From a virus: a stretch of DNA of 47,468 nucleotides. The translations under genes and the position numbers were made by a program. The DNA lies in the IMG/VR virus record IMGVR_UViG_3300041402_000641, positions 1-47,468 of that record; one strand, 5' to 3'. The notes under the pieces are model-generated. The model had not been told where the DNA came from and did no database searches. It was given only the letters and a program-made list of their open reading frames with translations. Below, piece by piece: positions 27,606-35,895 of this stretch; the stretch's first letter is position 1; every line of letters begins with the position of its first letter.

Positions 27606-27797
27606 TCAATCACCTTTAACAGCTTTCGCAAATTCAGCGAACACACTTTCCAATGTGTCTATATTGTATGGGGCAATCTCACCACTGCCATTGTTCAGAG
27701 CATAGACAGCCCAACAAATATTACACTCATTAGTCGGTTGCTCCAATTCCTCCAAAGGGAGATCATCATATCCGTAATTATGCTTTTCACATTTCAT
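27606..27797 (-). CDS. Small CxxC protein (63 aa) between chaperone and tape measure
   Basis: MKCEKHNYGYDDLPLEELEQ starts after GGAGGTATGAA. CEKH and CNICW could bind one zinc. The C-terminal NIDTLESVFAEFAKAVKG is helical. Unknown; an unusual position for such a gene, separate from the tail operon's tight overlaps. Confidence 0.55.
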   Translation of the reverse strand: MKCEKHNYGYDDLPLEELEQPTNECNICWAVYALNNGSGEIAPYNIDTLESVFAEFAKAVKGD

Positions 27798-27927
27798 TTC
27801 ATACCTCCAAAATAGTAATTAATACAATCTGCCACGTTTGTAGGCCAATCCCCTAACCTTGTTGACTACTGGACTATTGTAGGTGATATGTATTATTTTT
27901 TACAGGTCTTATTTTGTTCTTAATTTT

Positions 27928-28496
27928 TTAAGATTCCTTTTCTTCATCAATCAAAAGATTCAAATCGATCACATCCAAAAGAGAAAGATCTTTTTGAATT
28001 TCAGCAAGAGTACAATATCTCCACCGAATAGGCCGGACAAAAAGCGGGTGGATACCTATTCTATTCCCTCTCCCTCTTCCAAAGGTGGTTCTGACAATTT
28101 CGCCATAACCTGTTCCACTTTTTTTTTAACAAAATCAAGAAGATTGTTGTGTTCAAGGATGGCAATAACCAAATCAGACAATAAAGTATATTCACCAGCG
28201 AATTCGATTTCGTATAATTCAGCGTCAAGATTAGGGCTAACAACGCTTAACAAAACCAAATCCTTGATAAATACTGGCGTTACTTTGAGGTCAAGACGCT
28301 CGAACATCCCGCCAACAATCTTGCCGATATTTATTTCCATATCGAGAAAATCTGTTCTGTGATCACCGCACCCGGCGGCGGCTCCGGCTGTGATATGGGA
28401 AAGAGCAACAACCGCTTCAATTCCCTTGGTGGCCGGGAGTGTTTGAATCGTAAAATCTTTTCCGCCGATATTTAATGATTTCTGTGAAAGAGCCAT
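27928..28496 (-). CDS. Tail assembly chaperone, -1 frameshift product
   Basis: The 0-frame chaperone has nine A in a row (28127-28119), in frame as AAA AAA AAA, fitting an A AAA AAA slippery site. Slipping -1 there opens a frame with no stop for 63 codons, passing SGTGYGEIVRTTF and then HPLFVRPIRWRYCTLAEIQK and SLLDVIDLNLLIDEEKES before TAA at 27928-27930. The 'P.rW.Y.tl.E' segment is typical of the extended half of phage tail chaperones. This is the G/GT arrangement of lambda and many myoviruses. Confidence 0.7.
28056..28496 (-). CDS. Tail assembly chaperone, unshifted form (146 aa)
   Basis: Start MALSQKSLNIGGKDFTIQTL at 28496 overlaps the tube stop (TAATG). Contains ALSHITAGAAAGCGDHRTDF and LDLKVTPVFIKDLVLLSVVS and ends EEGEGIE. 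Located between the tube and tape measure genes, the invariant chaperone position. The poly-A frameshift site is at codons 124-126. Confidence 0.75.
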   Translation of the reverse strand: MALSQKSLNIGGKDFTIQTLPATKGIEAVVALSHITAGAAAGCGDHRTDFLDMEINIGKIVGGMFERLDLKVTPVFIKDLVLLSVVSPNLDAELYEIEFAGEYTLLSDLVIAILEHNNLLDFVKKKVEQVMAKLSEPPLEEGEGIE

Positions 28497-28924
28497 TAAG
28501 CAGCACCGCCAACAGTCATATTCAAGTTGTTGGTTCTGATAACCCACACGCGAGTATTGATCCTGGTGCCATAGGCGGCGTCAGGCATCTTCTGTATCCA
28601 GCATGACGCGCCAATATAAAGATCATTTCCGCGATTATCTTTAACAACAACCGGGAAAATGCCATTACCGGTTAATTCATCAGCCCTGGCAAGACCTGTA
28701 AAAATCAGATTTGACCGGCTTGTTTGCAAAAGAGTAATGGTAAAATTGCCGCGCTTATCGTTTGTAATCCGGCGGGCAACATCACCATCAGAACCAAGTT
28801 CATCTTCAACCTGATTGCTTTCCCTTGCAACAAGAATCTTATCTTCAGAAAAACCTTCAATAACGTTACCGGCCACCATGACAGTCACTTCTTTCGGGTC
28901 AATTGTGTCAACTTGCTGCCTCAT
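28496..28924 (-). CDS. Tail tube protein, DUF3277-like
   Basis: 142 residues starting MRQQVDTIDPKEVTVMVAGN after AAAGGTGAAATC. EGFSEDKILVARESNQVEDE, RGNFTITLLQTSRSN and YGTRINTRVWVIRTN fit the DUF3277 tube family paired with DUF3383 sheaths. Forms the inner tail tube. Confidence 0.85.
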   Translation of the reverse strand: MRQQVDTIDPKEVTVMVAGNVIEGFSEDKILVARESNQVEDELGSDGDVARRITNDKRGNFTITLLQTSRSNLIFTGLARADELTGNGIFPVVVKDNRGNDLYIGASCWIQKMPDAAYGTRINTRVWVIRTNNLNMTVGGAA

Positions 28925-28969
28925 GATTTCACCTTTGTTTTTTGTTTAGATTATTATTGATTGTTCAAA

Positions 28970-30253
28970 TTAAATCTGAGCATTAACGGTTATTGCGAGA
29001 CTATGAACAGCCCCGGCAAGCTGAACCTGTGCAACTATTCCAGGGAAGTATCTGTTCTGACGATCAGCCGTTGTTTGGCTGGCAACCTTCGGTATTGTGA
29101 TCCTGTAGAAATCTCCGGAATCATCCAGCAGCGGCCCAAGCAATCCGTTCCTGACACCAAGGTCAAGCACTTCAGCAATTGAAGCTTCAAATGCTGCGGC
29201 ACCCGCGTCAGTGTATGGAATTTTAGGAGCATTCAGAAGTAGGTTGGCAATGTTTTCACTAATCCTGGCATCAAGCCAATCAATGCCACGTTGAATATCA
29301 ATGAACCGGCCACTTCCCATGGTTCCATTATGGGTAAAACCGACACCGCCGAGGGTGGTATAGAGATTTCCGTTTTTGCTTAAAACCTGGGCCTCTTCAG
29401 TTGGGTTCAGGGCTGAAGTAGGTGAAGGTTTTTGGCCGGCAAGCTGCTTGAATTTCCACGTTTCACTTCCTGGGTCACTTGGCAACATGTACCCGGCCCA
29501 AGCAGCTTCAGGAAACATATAATTAGCAAAATAATTAACGGTATCCGGCCCGGCTTCATCAATCGCAGTTGTGGCAACGGTGAAACTATCAGAATCAACG
29601 ACACTGGCGACGCTGTTGTTGCCATCGATTGAAGCACCTGAAGAATTTGAAAAGGTTGCAGGATCACCAACGGCCAAGCCGTGGCCAGTTTCTTCTATTG
29701 TGGCCACACCGTCAGTTACCGTATAACCGGCACCGGTAACATCAAGCCCGCCTTGGAAATGCCACATATAATCAGTTGTGTCATATTCAGCAGCTTTAAT
29801 CAGGCTGGCAATGTCAGTGTCAACAGCGGTTAGGACATCAGCGTCTTGACTACAGGCACCATATATTTTTCCGTTTGCGGCTGTCCAGGCGGCAATTTCC
29901 AGAATGTCAGCAGCCAGCCTGTAGGTTGAAAGGACATTGTAAAAATCAGCATCTTCAGCAATGATGGCATTCAGACCGGCAGTTATGGAAGCATCACCAG
30001 CTTCATGACGCCCAATTTTGATGAAAGTTGGCTGGCGTTCTTGGATAAAGATAGCGGCGGCGGCTTTATAAACCTTCGTGGTATCATCGAAATCAACCGC
30101 AACACCGGGAAGCGTGGTATAAATTCTGACACGTTCAGAAAAAACAGCTGGTTCGATTAAAGAAAAGATCAACGGGGTGCCGAAACCTTCCCGGCTGACT
30201 CGGGTGTCAGCAACATTGACAGTTACTTCTACAACCTGATTGATTTCAGTCAT
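28970..30253 (-). CDS. Tail sheath protein, DUF3383-like
   Basis: 427 residues. SREGFGTPLIFSLIEP, RQPTFIKIGRHEAG and DIQRGIDWLDARISENIANL are DUF3383 sheath landmarks; this marks the phage as contractile. An inserted beta domain at about 178-232 (TDGVATIEETGHGLAVGDPA, DGNNSVASVVDSDSFTVA) resembles the insert in the J-like protein. The C-terminus ends in a tube-facing beta segment. Confidence 0.85.
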   Translation of the reverse strand: MTEINQVVEVTVNVADTRVSREGFGTPLIFSLIEPAVFSERVRIYTTLPGVAVDFDDTTKVYKAAAAIFIQERQPTFIKIGRHEAGDASITAGLNAIIAEDADFYNVLSTYRLAADILEIAAWTAANGKIYGACSQDADVLTAVDTDIASLIKAAEYDTTDYMWHFQGGLDVTGAGYTVTDGVATIEETGHGLAVGDPATFSNSSGASIDGNNSVASVVDSDSFTVATTAIDEAGPDTVNYFANYMFPEAAWAGYMLPSDPGSETWKFKQLAGQKPSPTSALNPTEEAQVLSKNGNLYTTLGGVGFTHNGTMGSGRFIDIQRGIDWLDARISENIANLLLNAPKIPYTDAGAAAFEASIAEVLDLGVRNGLLGPLLDDSGDFYRITIPKVASQTTADRQNRYFPGIVAQVQLAGAVHSLAITVNAQI

Positions 30254-30276
30254 GATTTTTATTCCTCAAGTTTTTT

Positions 30277-30831
30277 TTATGTGTCTGCATTAATGTCATA
30301 ATCAACTGTTTCAATCCAGTTTCCGGATGTTTCACCATCATCAAAAGATTCACCACTATATGTGATAGTAACATCAGCCTGAGCACGGCGTTCCCAACGT
30401 TCGCCAAGTTGTTCGTCAAGTCTGTTTATTGGGGTTTGTGTTAGTTGTCCAATTTTCGCGGTTCTAAAAAGGTCTTTGACCGCTTCAGTGTCAAGTGTCA
30501 GCAATATGTTTTCAAGGACTTCGTCAGCTTCAGTGTCATCAAGTGATTCTGACGGATTAGTATAGACTTCTAGCTGAACAACCATTTGCCTGGGCCCGGT
30601 GGTCAATCTTTGAATCTTCTGAGTGTCAGCATCAAAAGAACTTCTTGACTCATCAATTCCGGTTTTTATTCCACGACTCAATATTATTATTCCGACATAC
30701 GGCTTGGCCGGTCGGGTAATTTCTTGATTTAAAAAAATGACCTTTTCAGAATCAAACCCGGTTGCAAGTTTGATCCATCCAATGATGGTTTGATAAATAA
30801 GGGCCCGGTCTGTTGTGACTGTCAGTGTCAT
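30277..30831 (-). CDS. Neck/tail terminator protein (LIC_12616-like)
   Basis: 184 residues: YQTIIGWIKLATGFDSEKVI, RPAKPYVGIIILSRGIKTG and ERWERRAQADVTITYSGESF fit the phage neck terminator family. Sits right before the sheath gene, as expected for the protein capping the tail. Confidence 0.75.
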   Translation of the reverse strand: MTLTVTTDRALIYQTIIGWIKLATGFDSEKVIFLNQEITRPAKPYVGIIILSRGIKTGIDESRSSFDADTQKIQRLTTGPRQMVVQLEVYTNPSESLDDTEADEVLENILLTLDTEAVKDLFRTAKIGQLTQTPINRLDEQLGERWERRAQADVTITYSGESFDDGETSGNWIETVDYDINADT

Positions 30832-31166
30832 GGTAATGTGTCAAAAACCTTTGACCCTTGGCCATGGTAGAATTCACCCTCTTCCCAAAAAATGACAGAT
30901 TTCAAACGGTATGAAATACCACCGGTGGTGATCACATCCTTGATGATCAAATTATCTGTTGTGCTCCAAATATTCCGCCAATCAATAGCATTCTGACCGG
31001 GCGGTAAATCCCTGATTTGCTTTGGGGTCAAAGGCTGTACATGCGCCTGAATGGTTGTGGTGGTCGGCGTGGGCTTCTGCCCTTTTCCGTCAACAATAGT
31101 GGCAACACCTGGCCGTGATCTTTGGACAGGCTTTTGACGCCTGATTATGACTGATTTGACTGACAT
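30828..31166 (-). CDS. Head closure / stopper-type connector (112 aa)
   Basis: Short beta-rich protein: MSVKSVIIRRQKPVQRSRPG, LTPKQIRDLPPGQNAIDWRN, then VITTGGISYRLKSV and EFYHGQGSKVFD. Size and position between the gp10-like and terminator genes suggest the head-tail stopper. Overlaps the next gene by ATGA. Confidence 0.6.
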   Translation of the reverse strand: MSVKSVIIRRQKPVQRSRPGVATIVDGKGQKPTPTTTTIQAHVQPLTPKQIRDLPPGQNAIDWRNIWSTTDNLIIKDVITTGGISYRLKSVIFWEEGEFYHGQGSKVFDTLP

Positions 31167-31169
31167 GTT

Positions 31170-31724
31170 TTATTCCACCACAAAACGGATTGAATTTAAC
31201 AACGTCCCTTGATCGATCAGCGGGTTATCCTCGCCTTTTTTCTTTCTGATAGTTGATGGTGCATTTGCCGGGCTTTTCAGAGTGACCATCTTACGTTTTA
31301 TATCCGCTTCAACTTTCAAACCTACAATTTCAAGACCCGCAAAAACTTCAAGGTCACCATCTATAATCCTGCCATAAAGAGTTTCGACCAGTCTGTCATA
31401 ATTATCTTCATTCTCGTCAAAGTTGCTTCTGATGTATGATCTGGCCGGAATTGTGATTTTATGTGGTTTAGTGAATCCTGCCACTTTACCGCCCCGGCTC
31501 AAAGACACAAACTTTGCCTTACCATCTTTGCCAATAATATATGGCGTTCCGCCAGGATGATTAATGGTTGCACCAAATTCATTGGCAGCGGCGATTACAA
31601 GAAGCGTTTGTGATTCATCTTCCTGAACACCAATTTTCACAACACTTGATTGCTGACGAAAGCGGCGTTTTAATGCTGCCCATCCGTGATCAACTTCTTT
31701 TGTTGTGACGGTTCCTTTGATCAT
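31170..31724 (-). CDS. HK97 gp10-like / neck protein
   Basis: 184 residues. RQQSSVVKIGVQEDESQTLL, VIAAANEFGATINHPGGTP, IPARSYIRSNFDENEDNYDR and the final DNPLIDQGTLLNSIRFVVE follow the order of gp10/gpG-like connector proteins, with the 'P.R.yiR' and 'LidtG.l..SI' motifs. Confidence 0.75.
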   Translation of the reverse strand: MIKGTVTTKEVDHGWAALKRRFRQQSSVVKIGVQEDESQTLLVIAAANEFGATINHPGGTPYIIGKDGKAKFVSLSRGGKVAGFTKPHKITIPARSYIRSNFDENEDNYDRLVETLYGRIIDGDLEVFAGLEIVGLKVEADIKRKMVTLKSPANAPSTIRKKKGEDNPLIDQGTLLNSIRFVVE

Positions 31725-32143
31725 TAGCCCGCATTTTCGTCAGGGTTAATCATGCTACGATTCTGGACTAAAACAGAGACGATCATATCATCAGCAGCGA
31801 CGTCAATGGCTTCTATATCGTAAAACCTGAGTGTCCACCCTGGTAGTAATATTAACTCTGGAGGTATCTGGATTATTTCCTGGTCTTCAGACTCACCATT
31901 AGTATTCGGCGAAATATGGTAATTGAAGGTATCGTCCTCCGCCTGATCATCACTGGCCAGAGATCTGAACACAAGCTTTGCAGCATCATCTAATATCTCA
32001 AGGACCATTTGACGATCACCAACAGTCGATGTTGTGGTAAGAGTTATTTGCCCATAATACAATTTATATCTGCGTCCTGCCGGAACAACAAAAGATTTAT
32101 CACTTGAATTCAGAACCTCATCTAAAATATGTTTTGACGCCAT
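31724..32143 (-). CDS. Beta-sandwich virion protein (139 aa)
   Basis: Start at MASKHILDEVLNSSDKSFVV after GAGGG. VPAGRRYKLYYGQITLTTTS, MVLEILDDAAKLVF and PGWTLRFYDIEAIDV look like a jelly-roll head decoration or adaptor protein. Position among connectors supports a virion role; family not named. Confidence 0.5.
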   Translation of the reverse strand: MASKHILDEVLNSSDKSFVVPAGRRYKLYYGQITLTTTSTVGDRQMVLEILDDAAKLVFRSLASDDQAEDDTFNYHISPNTNGESEDQEIIQIPPELILLPGWTLRFYDIEAIDVAADDMIVSVLVQNRSMINPDENAG

Positions 32144-32166
32144 GATCAAACCCTCTATTGTTTTTT

Positions 32167-32538
32167 TTAGACTGTAATAACCCTTGGCAAAGGAATAAAT
32201 TTACTCAACAAATCAAGATAGTGTAGGCCATACTGTGTTGATCCATAAACCGTTTTTTGATTAAGATATGGCAATGTGAATGATTGAGTTATTCCACCGA
32301 TTGTCTCGCTGGAAAGCGGGCCTTGACCACCAACGGCTTGAAATGCCAAGCTTAGCAAGTGAGCGCCAAGGTATCTTTGCAAGATTTCAGTTGCAGTACC
32401 AAATCGACCGGAAGGGACCAAAAAAGCCACATCATTCAAGGCCTGAACAACAGCTTTATCGCTGTCATGCAAACCTTGAATGTTGCTGTCATCCTGAGAA
32501 ACAGCCTTGATATTATCAAGCGTTGTCAATGCGGCCAT
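32167..32538 (-). CDS. Head-tail adaptor, DUF4054-like
   Basis: 123 residues: LVPSGRFGTATEILQRYLGA, HLLSLAFQAVGGQGPLSSET and YLNQKTVYGSTQYGLHYLDL match DUF4054 head completion proteins, with the 'YG.qYl.L' ending. Follows the capsid genes directly. Confidence 0.75.
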   Translation of the reverse strand: MAALTTLDNIKAVSQDDSNIQGLHDSDKAVVQALNDVAFLVPSGRFGTATEILQRYLGAHLLSLAFQAVGGQGPLSSETIGGITQSFTLPYLNQKTVYGSTQYGLHYLDLLSKFIPLPRVITV

Positions 32539-32543
32539 TGTTT

Positions 32544-33002
32544 TTAGTCTTCCTTTTTGGCAGCTTCTTCTTCGGCGGCGGTTTCGAGGGCGTCAATCTG
32601 ACCTGTGATTGCCTTGACCAATGTGGCCCTGTTTTCCTTGCCTTTTTCAGCGGCAAGATAAACACCAAGGCTTTCAAGATCGGCTTCAGCCCTGACAATA
32701 TCAATGCCGTTTTTGACATTAACCTTGGTTATATCGACCAGGCCGGTTTCATCAGTTTCTTCAGAACCCATTGCCGGAACTTCAGAAACAAGATCATTGT
32801 CAATCAAGAACAGAACACCGCCCTTGGTTTTTGACTTCTTGTTTTTCTGCTCAATTTCAGCGGCATCAATAATCCGCTTCCACATTGCAGCATCAACAGT
32901 ATTAACCCCTGGGTTAAGTCTCACAAGATCACGCGGCCCAGCTGATACTGATTCCACGTTTTCGCCCTTGTAATTGATAAGGATGGTTTTTTTATCGCTC
33001 AT
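32544..33002 (-). CDS. Acidic head-region protein (152 aa)
   Basis: MSDKKTILINYKGENVESVS, then LNPGVNTVDAAMWKRIIDAA and a charged C-terminus (AAEEEAAKKED). The opening resembles small head-region proteins that accompany DUF4054 genes. Role unknown; it is downstream of the capsid terminator. Confidence 0.5.
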   Translation of the reverse strand: MSDKKTILINYKGENVESVSAGPRDLVRLNPGVNTVDAAMWKRIIDAAEIEQKNKKSKTKGGVLFLIDNDLVSEVPAMGSEETDETGLVDITKVNVKNGIDIVRAEADLESLGVYLAAEKGKENRATLVKAITGQIDALETAAEEEAAKKED

Positions 33003-33056
33003 CTTTGGTCACTCCTTTCTTTGTGGTTTGTGGCATTTTTTGCCAGTTTAACAACT

Positions 33057-33089
33057 TGAAAAAAGGTCAGGGCCGGATCAGCCCTGACC
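33057..33089 (-). terminator. Intrinsic terminator after the capsid gene
   Basis: ggtcagggc (33065-33073) and gccctgacc (33081-33089); on the minus strand the stem is followed by TTTTTT. It sits directly after the major capsid stop, so it can lower downstream transcription relative to capsid. Confidence 0.8.
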
Positions 33090-33118
33090 CTTGTTTCAAA
33101 GCGTCAAACCTTTACGGT

Positions 33119-34111
33119 TTAAATATCATAAAGTTTGTAACAAGCCAATGGATACCGAACAACAACGCCAGCGATTTCACTTTCAATGTTGGTCAACATT
33201 TCAAGGTTGCGGCGTTCAGGTGGCAACATCTGCATTTCCATTGGAATACGGAGCTCCAAAACTTCCGGGTCGCGCTCGTAAGCAAAAGCCATATCTGAAG
33301 CCCCTGTTCCGGCGTCCTCAAGTTCGACCAACCAATCAACAGTATCAAGGCCATAAGCGTTGCCGGGCTTGGTGATAAACTCAAGGATGGTGGTGTCTGT
33401 CAGAGAGCTACGCGGTTTAAGTGCAATAATGTCATACTGTGCAACAGGCAACAGAAGAGTATTGGCCGCTTGGACACCCTTGGTCAAAGTTCTTATGCCG
33501 GAAATCATTGTGATAATATCGGCAATGATTTCATCAGAAGTTTTGGCAGACCATGCGCGGGAGGTTGAACCGGCATTTAATGGCGCCTGAGTGTTAGTGA
33601 TATTGGTGTTCTCAAAAAGGCCAACGATATCATGGGAAGCTTCACCAGTCCATGCAATGTCAGACTCCTTGACGCGAACAGCCCGCCTGGCTGAATCAAC
33701 TTTCAGCATCTCAAGAGGAACCCCGGAAAACTGAGCCCGGCGCATTTCTTTTGTAGAAAAGCCAAAAGAAGTACCGATTGAAAACACCTTCGCAATCGTT
33801 TCTTTGGCGAACACATCAGATCTCGGTAGATCGTCAGCAGGGTTGGCAATTATTTTGGCCATTCCAACTTTGGAATACATGTAATAAATAATTGAAGATG
33901 CGCCAGCACCGTCACGGTTAGAAACCGGGATCAGGCGGCGATATTTCAACTCTTTGTACTTGGTTTGATAAAGCCGGGCTTCGACGCTTTCAAGCTGACG
34001 CTCGAAGAATACAGACTCTCCGGCATCAAGCTTCATTTTCTGATTATCCGGGGCAATCTGGTTCATGTCCCGCATAACCTTCAGTGAGTCAGTTACATAT
34101 CTCGTTTTCAT
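33119..34111 (-). CDS. Major capsid protein, DUF2184-like
   Basis: 330 residues from MKTRYVTDSLKVMRDMNQIA. FSIGTSFGFSTKEMRRAQFS, NTNITNTQAPLNAGSTSRAW and LEFITKPGNAYGLDTVDWL are typical of the DUF2184 / HK97-fold capsid family, with the final VVRYPLACYKLYDI. Follows a cement-type protein gene, the usual order. Confidence 0.85.
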   Translation of the reverse strand: MKTRYVTDSLKVMRDMNQIAPDNQKMKLDAGESVFFERQLESVEARLYQTKYKELKYRRLIPVSNRDGAGASSIIYYMYSKVGMAKIIANPADDLPRSDVFAKETIAKVFSIGTSFGFSTKEMRRAQFSGVPLEMLKVDSARRAVRVKESDIAWTGEASHDIVGLFENTNITNTQAPLNAGSTSRAWSAKTSDEIIADIITMISGIRTLTKGVQAANTLLLPVAQYDIIALKPRSSLTDTTILEFITKPGNAYGLDTVDWLVELEDAGTGASDMAFAYERDPEVLELRIPMEMQMLPPERRNLEMLTNIESEIAGVVVRYPLACYKLYDI

Positions 34112-34164
34112 TGTTTTGATACTCCCTTTAAGGATTAAGGATTTTCAGCCTTTATTAATTCCCG

Positions 34165-34638
34165 TTAGGGAAGATTGATGTCAAGTTGAGCCAGACCGGC
34201 GGCGGTAGTAACTGACACCCATTTTGCAAAAGCACTGATGTCAATAGCCTTATCGGTATCTATATCAACGCGGAAATCGCCAGGTTCTTCAGTTGTGGTT
34301 GTGGTGTGGCGCAAGAAAACATCCAGTACAGGATTAACAGCCTGTTCAGAATAGACCCAAATTCGGCCTTTCTTCAGCATGGTAATAGCTTCATCAGCTT
34401 CATACAAAGCAATACCAGTGGCGCGTGGAATATTTTTCTGAACTTGAACAGCTATCCCGGCAACTTCATCACCAACAGCAGACGGGATGGCCAAAAGGCC
34501 AGTAGTTTCAATCTGAAGGCCAAGACCGAAGTTGATATCAACAGCAGAAACACCGGTGAAAAGATCGTTGGGGCCAGAATCACCCAAGCCACCTTTCACA
34601 GCGGCGGCCGGTTCGTTGTAATTAAGTTGCGGGCTCAT
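34165..34638 (-). CDS. Structural cement protein (Gp24-like)
   Basis: 157 residues: VKGGLGDSGPNDLFTGVSAV, GLGLQIETTGLLAIPSAVGD and GIAVQVQKNIPRATG fit the cement protein family that precedes DUF2184 capsids. Decorates and stabilises the head. Confidence 0.75.
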   Translation of the reverse strand: MSPQLNYNEPAAAVKGGLGDSGPNDLFTGVSAVDINFGLGLQIETTGLLAIPSAVGDEVAGIAVQVQKNIPRATGIALYEADEAITMLKKGRIWVYSEQAVNPVLDVFLRHTTTTTEEPGDFRVDIDTDKAIDISAFAKWVSVTTAAGLAQLDINLP

Positions 34639-34695
34639 GTTTCGTACTCCTTTTTTGAATTAAAAAATTAAGCCTTTATTGTCAGCGGCCGGTGT

Positions 34696-35295
34696 TTATT
34701 TGTCCTCTTCGCCCTTCCACATTTCATCGGATTTCTGCTGAAATTCCTGGGCCGGGGTAAGATTTTCTCCTTTTTCGTCTTCATCAAACTTGGTTTGGGT
34801 GCCGGTTGAAGTTGTGGCGGCCTTCAGGCTTGCCAGTGACGCAAGGCCTTCATTATCAGCCTTGATTGATTCAACGATCATGTCATAACGGCCCTGAATG
34901 TATGCCGGGGCGGTGGTGTCATCAAGCTTCACATCAGGGTTCTTGTGTGCAACAATCGCCTTCTTGATCCCGTCATTGTCAACCGCGTCAAGCTTGGCAG
35001 TCACGCCAACATAGGCGGCAACGCCAATAACGTCAGCGCGTTCGGTGACCATGGTGACAAGCTGATCAGGTGCAATTACCGCATCTTTTTTGAGCTGGTC
35101 AATTGTTCCCTGAAGGGTTTCAGCCTTGGCCGTAGCGGTGTCACATTTAGTTTCAAGTGTTTTGATGTGGTTAACTGCAAGGTCGCGCTGATCAAGAATA
35201 AGCTGAACGGCGCCTTCAGAACCATCATCGACTTCAATAGTCAGGGCGTCAACCTTGAAGGTTCCGGTTTTAAGTGAATCTAATTTGATTTTCAT
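34696..35295 (-). CDS. Possible internal scaffold from an in-frame start
   Basis: Within the DUF2213 gene AAGGAG lies about 12 bases before ATG 35295, which begins MKIKLDSLKTGTFKVDALTI and would give a 199-residue product covering only the scaffold-like part. Protease/scaffold nesting is known in lambda (C/Nu3). The spacing is longer than ideal. Confidence 0.4.
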   Translation of the reverse strand: MKIKLDSLKTGTFKVDALTIEVDDGSEGAVQLILDQRDLAVNHIKTLETKCDTATAKAETLQGTIDQLKKDAVIAPDQLVTMVTERADVIGVAAYVGVTAKLDAVDNDGIKKAIVAHKNPDVKLDDTTAPAYIQGRYDMIVESIKADNEGLASLASLKAATTSTGTQTKFDEDEKGENLTPAQEFQQKSDEMWKGEEDK

Positions 35296-35895
35296 AATGC
35301 TCTTTTGCTCCTTTTTTGGTTTTGAATCTGATTTTAATTCTATGTCAACGCCTTCAACCGCGCCGTCAGCGGCATCAAGAACAAGCCGCGCTTGTGGCCC
35401 GGCCCTCCCCTTGTCTACCAAGGCAACATGGTTGTAAACAATGTCAATTTGTCGTTCATCATATTTTTCACCCTGATATGTTCCGGACTCCTTGACCATT
35501 TTGCACTCATAGCCACAAGAGATTTCACGAACGGGTGAATCTTCCCGCATGATCTTGTCAATGGCGGCCTGGTCGGTGATCATCAATTTTGTTTTGATGT
35601 ATATGTCATTCCGTTCAGGATTTTCAACCAGGTTACCAACAGAAAACTGTTTGGTGTTTTTGGCGTCGAGTTTACCAGGGAAAGGGTGGCCGTCAGTTAC
35701 CGGCCTATTTTTCATGGTTTCAATTGAATCAGCTTTGAAAACTTCGTCAGGGTGGCGTAGTTCTCGGGTGGTTGATCCATCAGGTTTGTGGTAAACAAAA
35801 ACACCTGAACGGGTAACGTTGGCGTCTGCATGAAGATAACCATTTTGGTCAATGGTTGGTTCGTTGATTTCATGTTTGTCAAATCGGAGCGGCAT
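34696..35895 (-). CDS. DUF2213 head protease/scaffold-type protein (399 aa)
   Basis: Start MPLRFDKHEINEPTIDQNGY at 35895 after AAAGGTG. NLVENPERNDIYIKTKLMIT, SPVREISCGYECKMVKESG and YNHVALVDKGRAGPQARLVL are DUF2213 landmarks thought to be a prohead protease domain; the C-terminal part after about 200 is a helical, charged scaffold-like region. Located before the cement and capsid genes as expected. Confidence 0.75.
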   Translation of the reverse strand: MPLRFDKHEINEPTIDQNGYLHADANVTRSGVFVYHKPDGSTTRELRHPDEVFKADSIETMKNRPVTDGHPFPGKLDAKNTKQFSVGNLVENPERNDIYIKTKLMITDQAAIDKIMREDSPVREISCGYECKMVKESGTYQGEKYDERQIDIVYNHVALVDKGRAGPQARLVLDAADGAVEGVDIELKSDSKPKKEQKSIMKIKLDSLKTGTFKVDALTIEVDDGSEGAVQLILDQRDLAVNHIKTLETKCDTATAKAETLQGTIDQLKKDAVIAPDQLVTMVTERADVIGVAAYVGVTAKLDAVDNDGIKKAIVAHKNPDVKLDDTTAPAYIQGRYDMIVESIKADNEGLASLASLKAATTSTGTQTKFDEDEKGENLTPAQEFQQKSDEMWKGEEDK

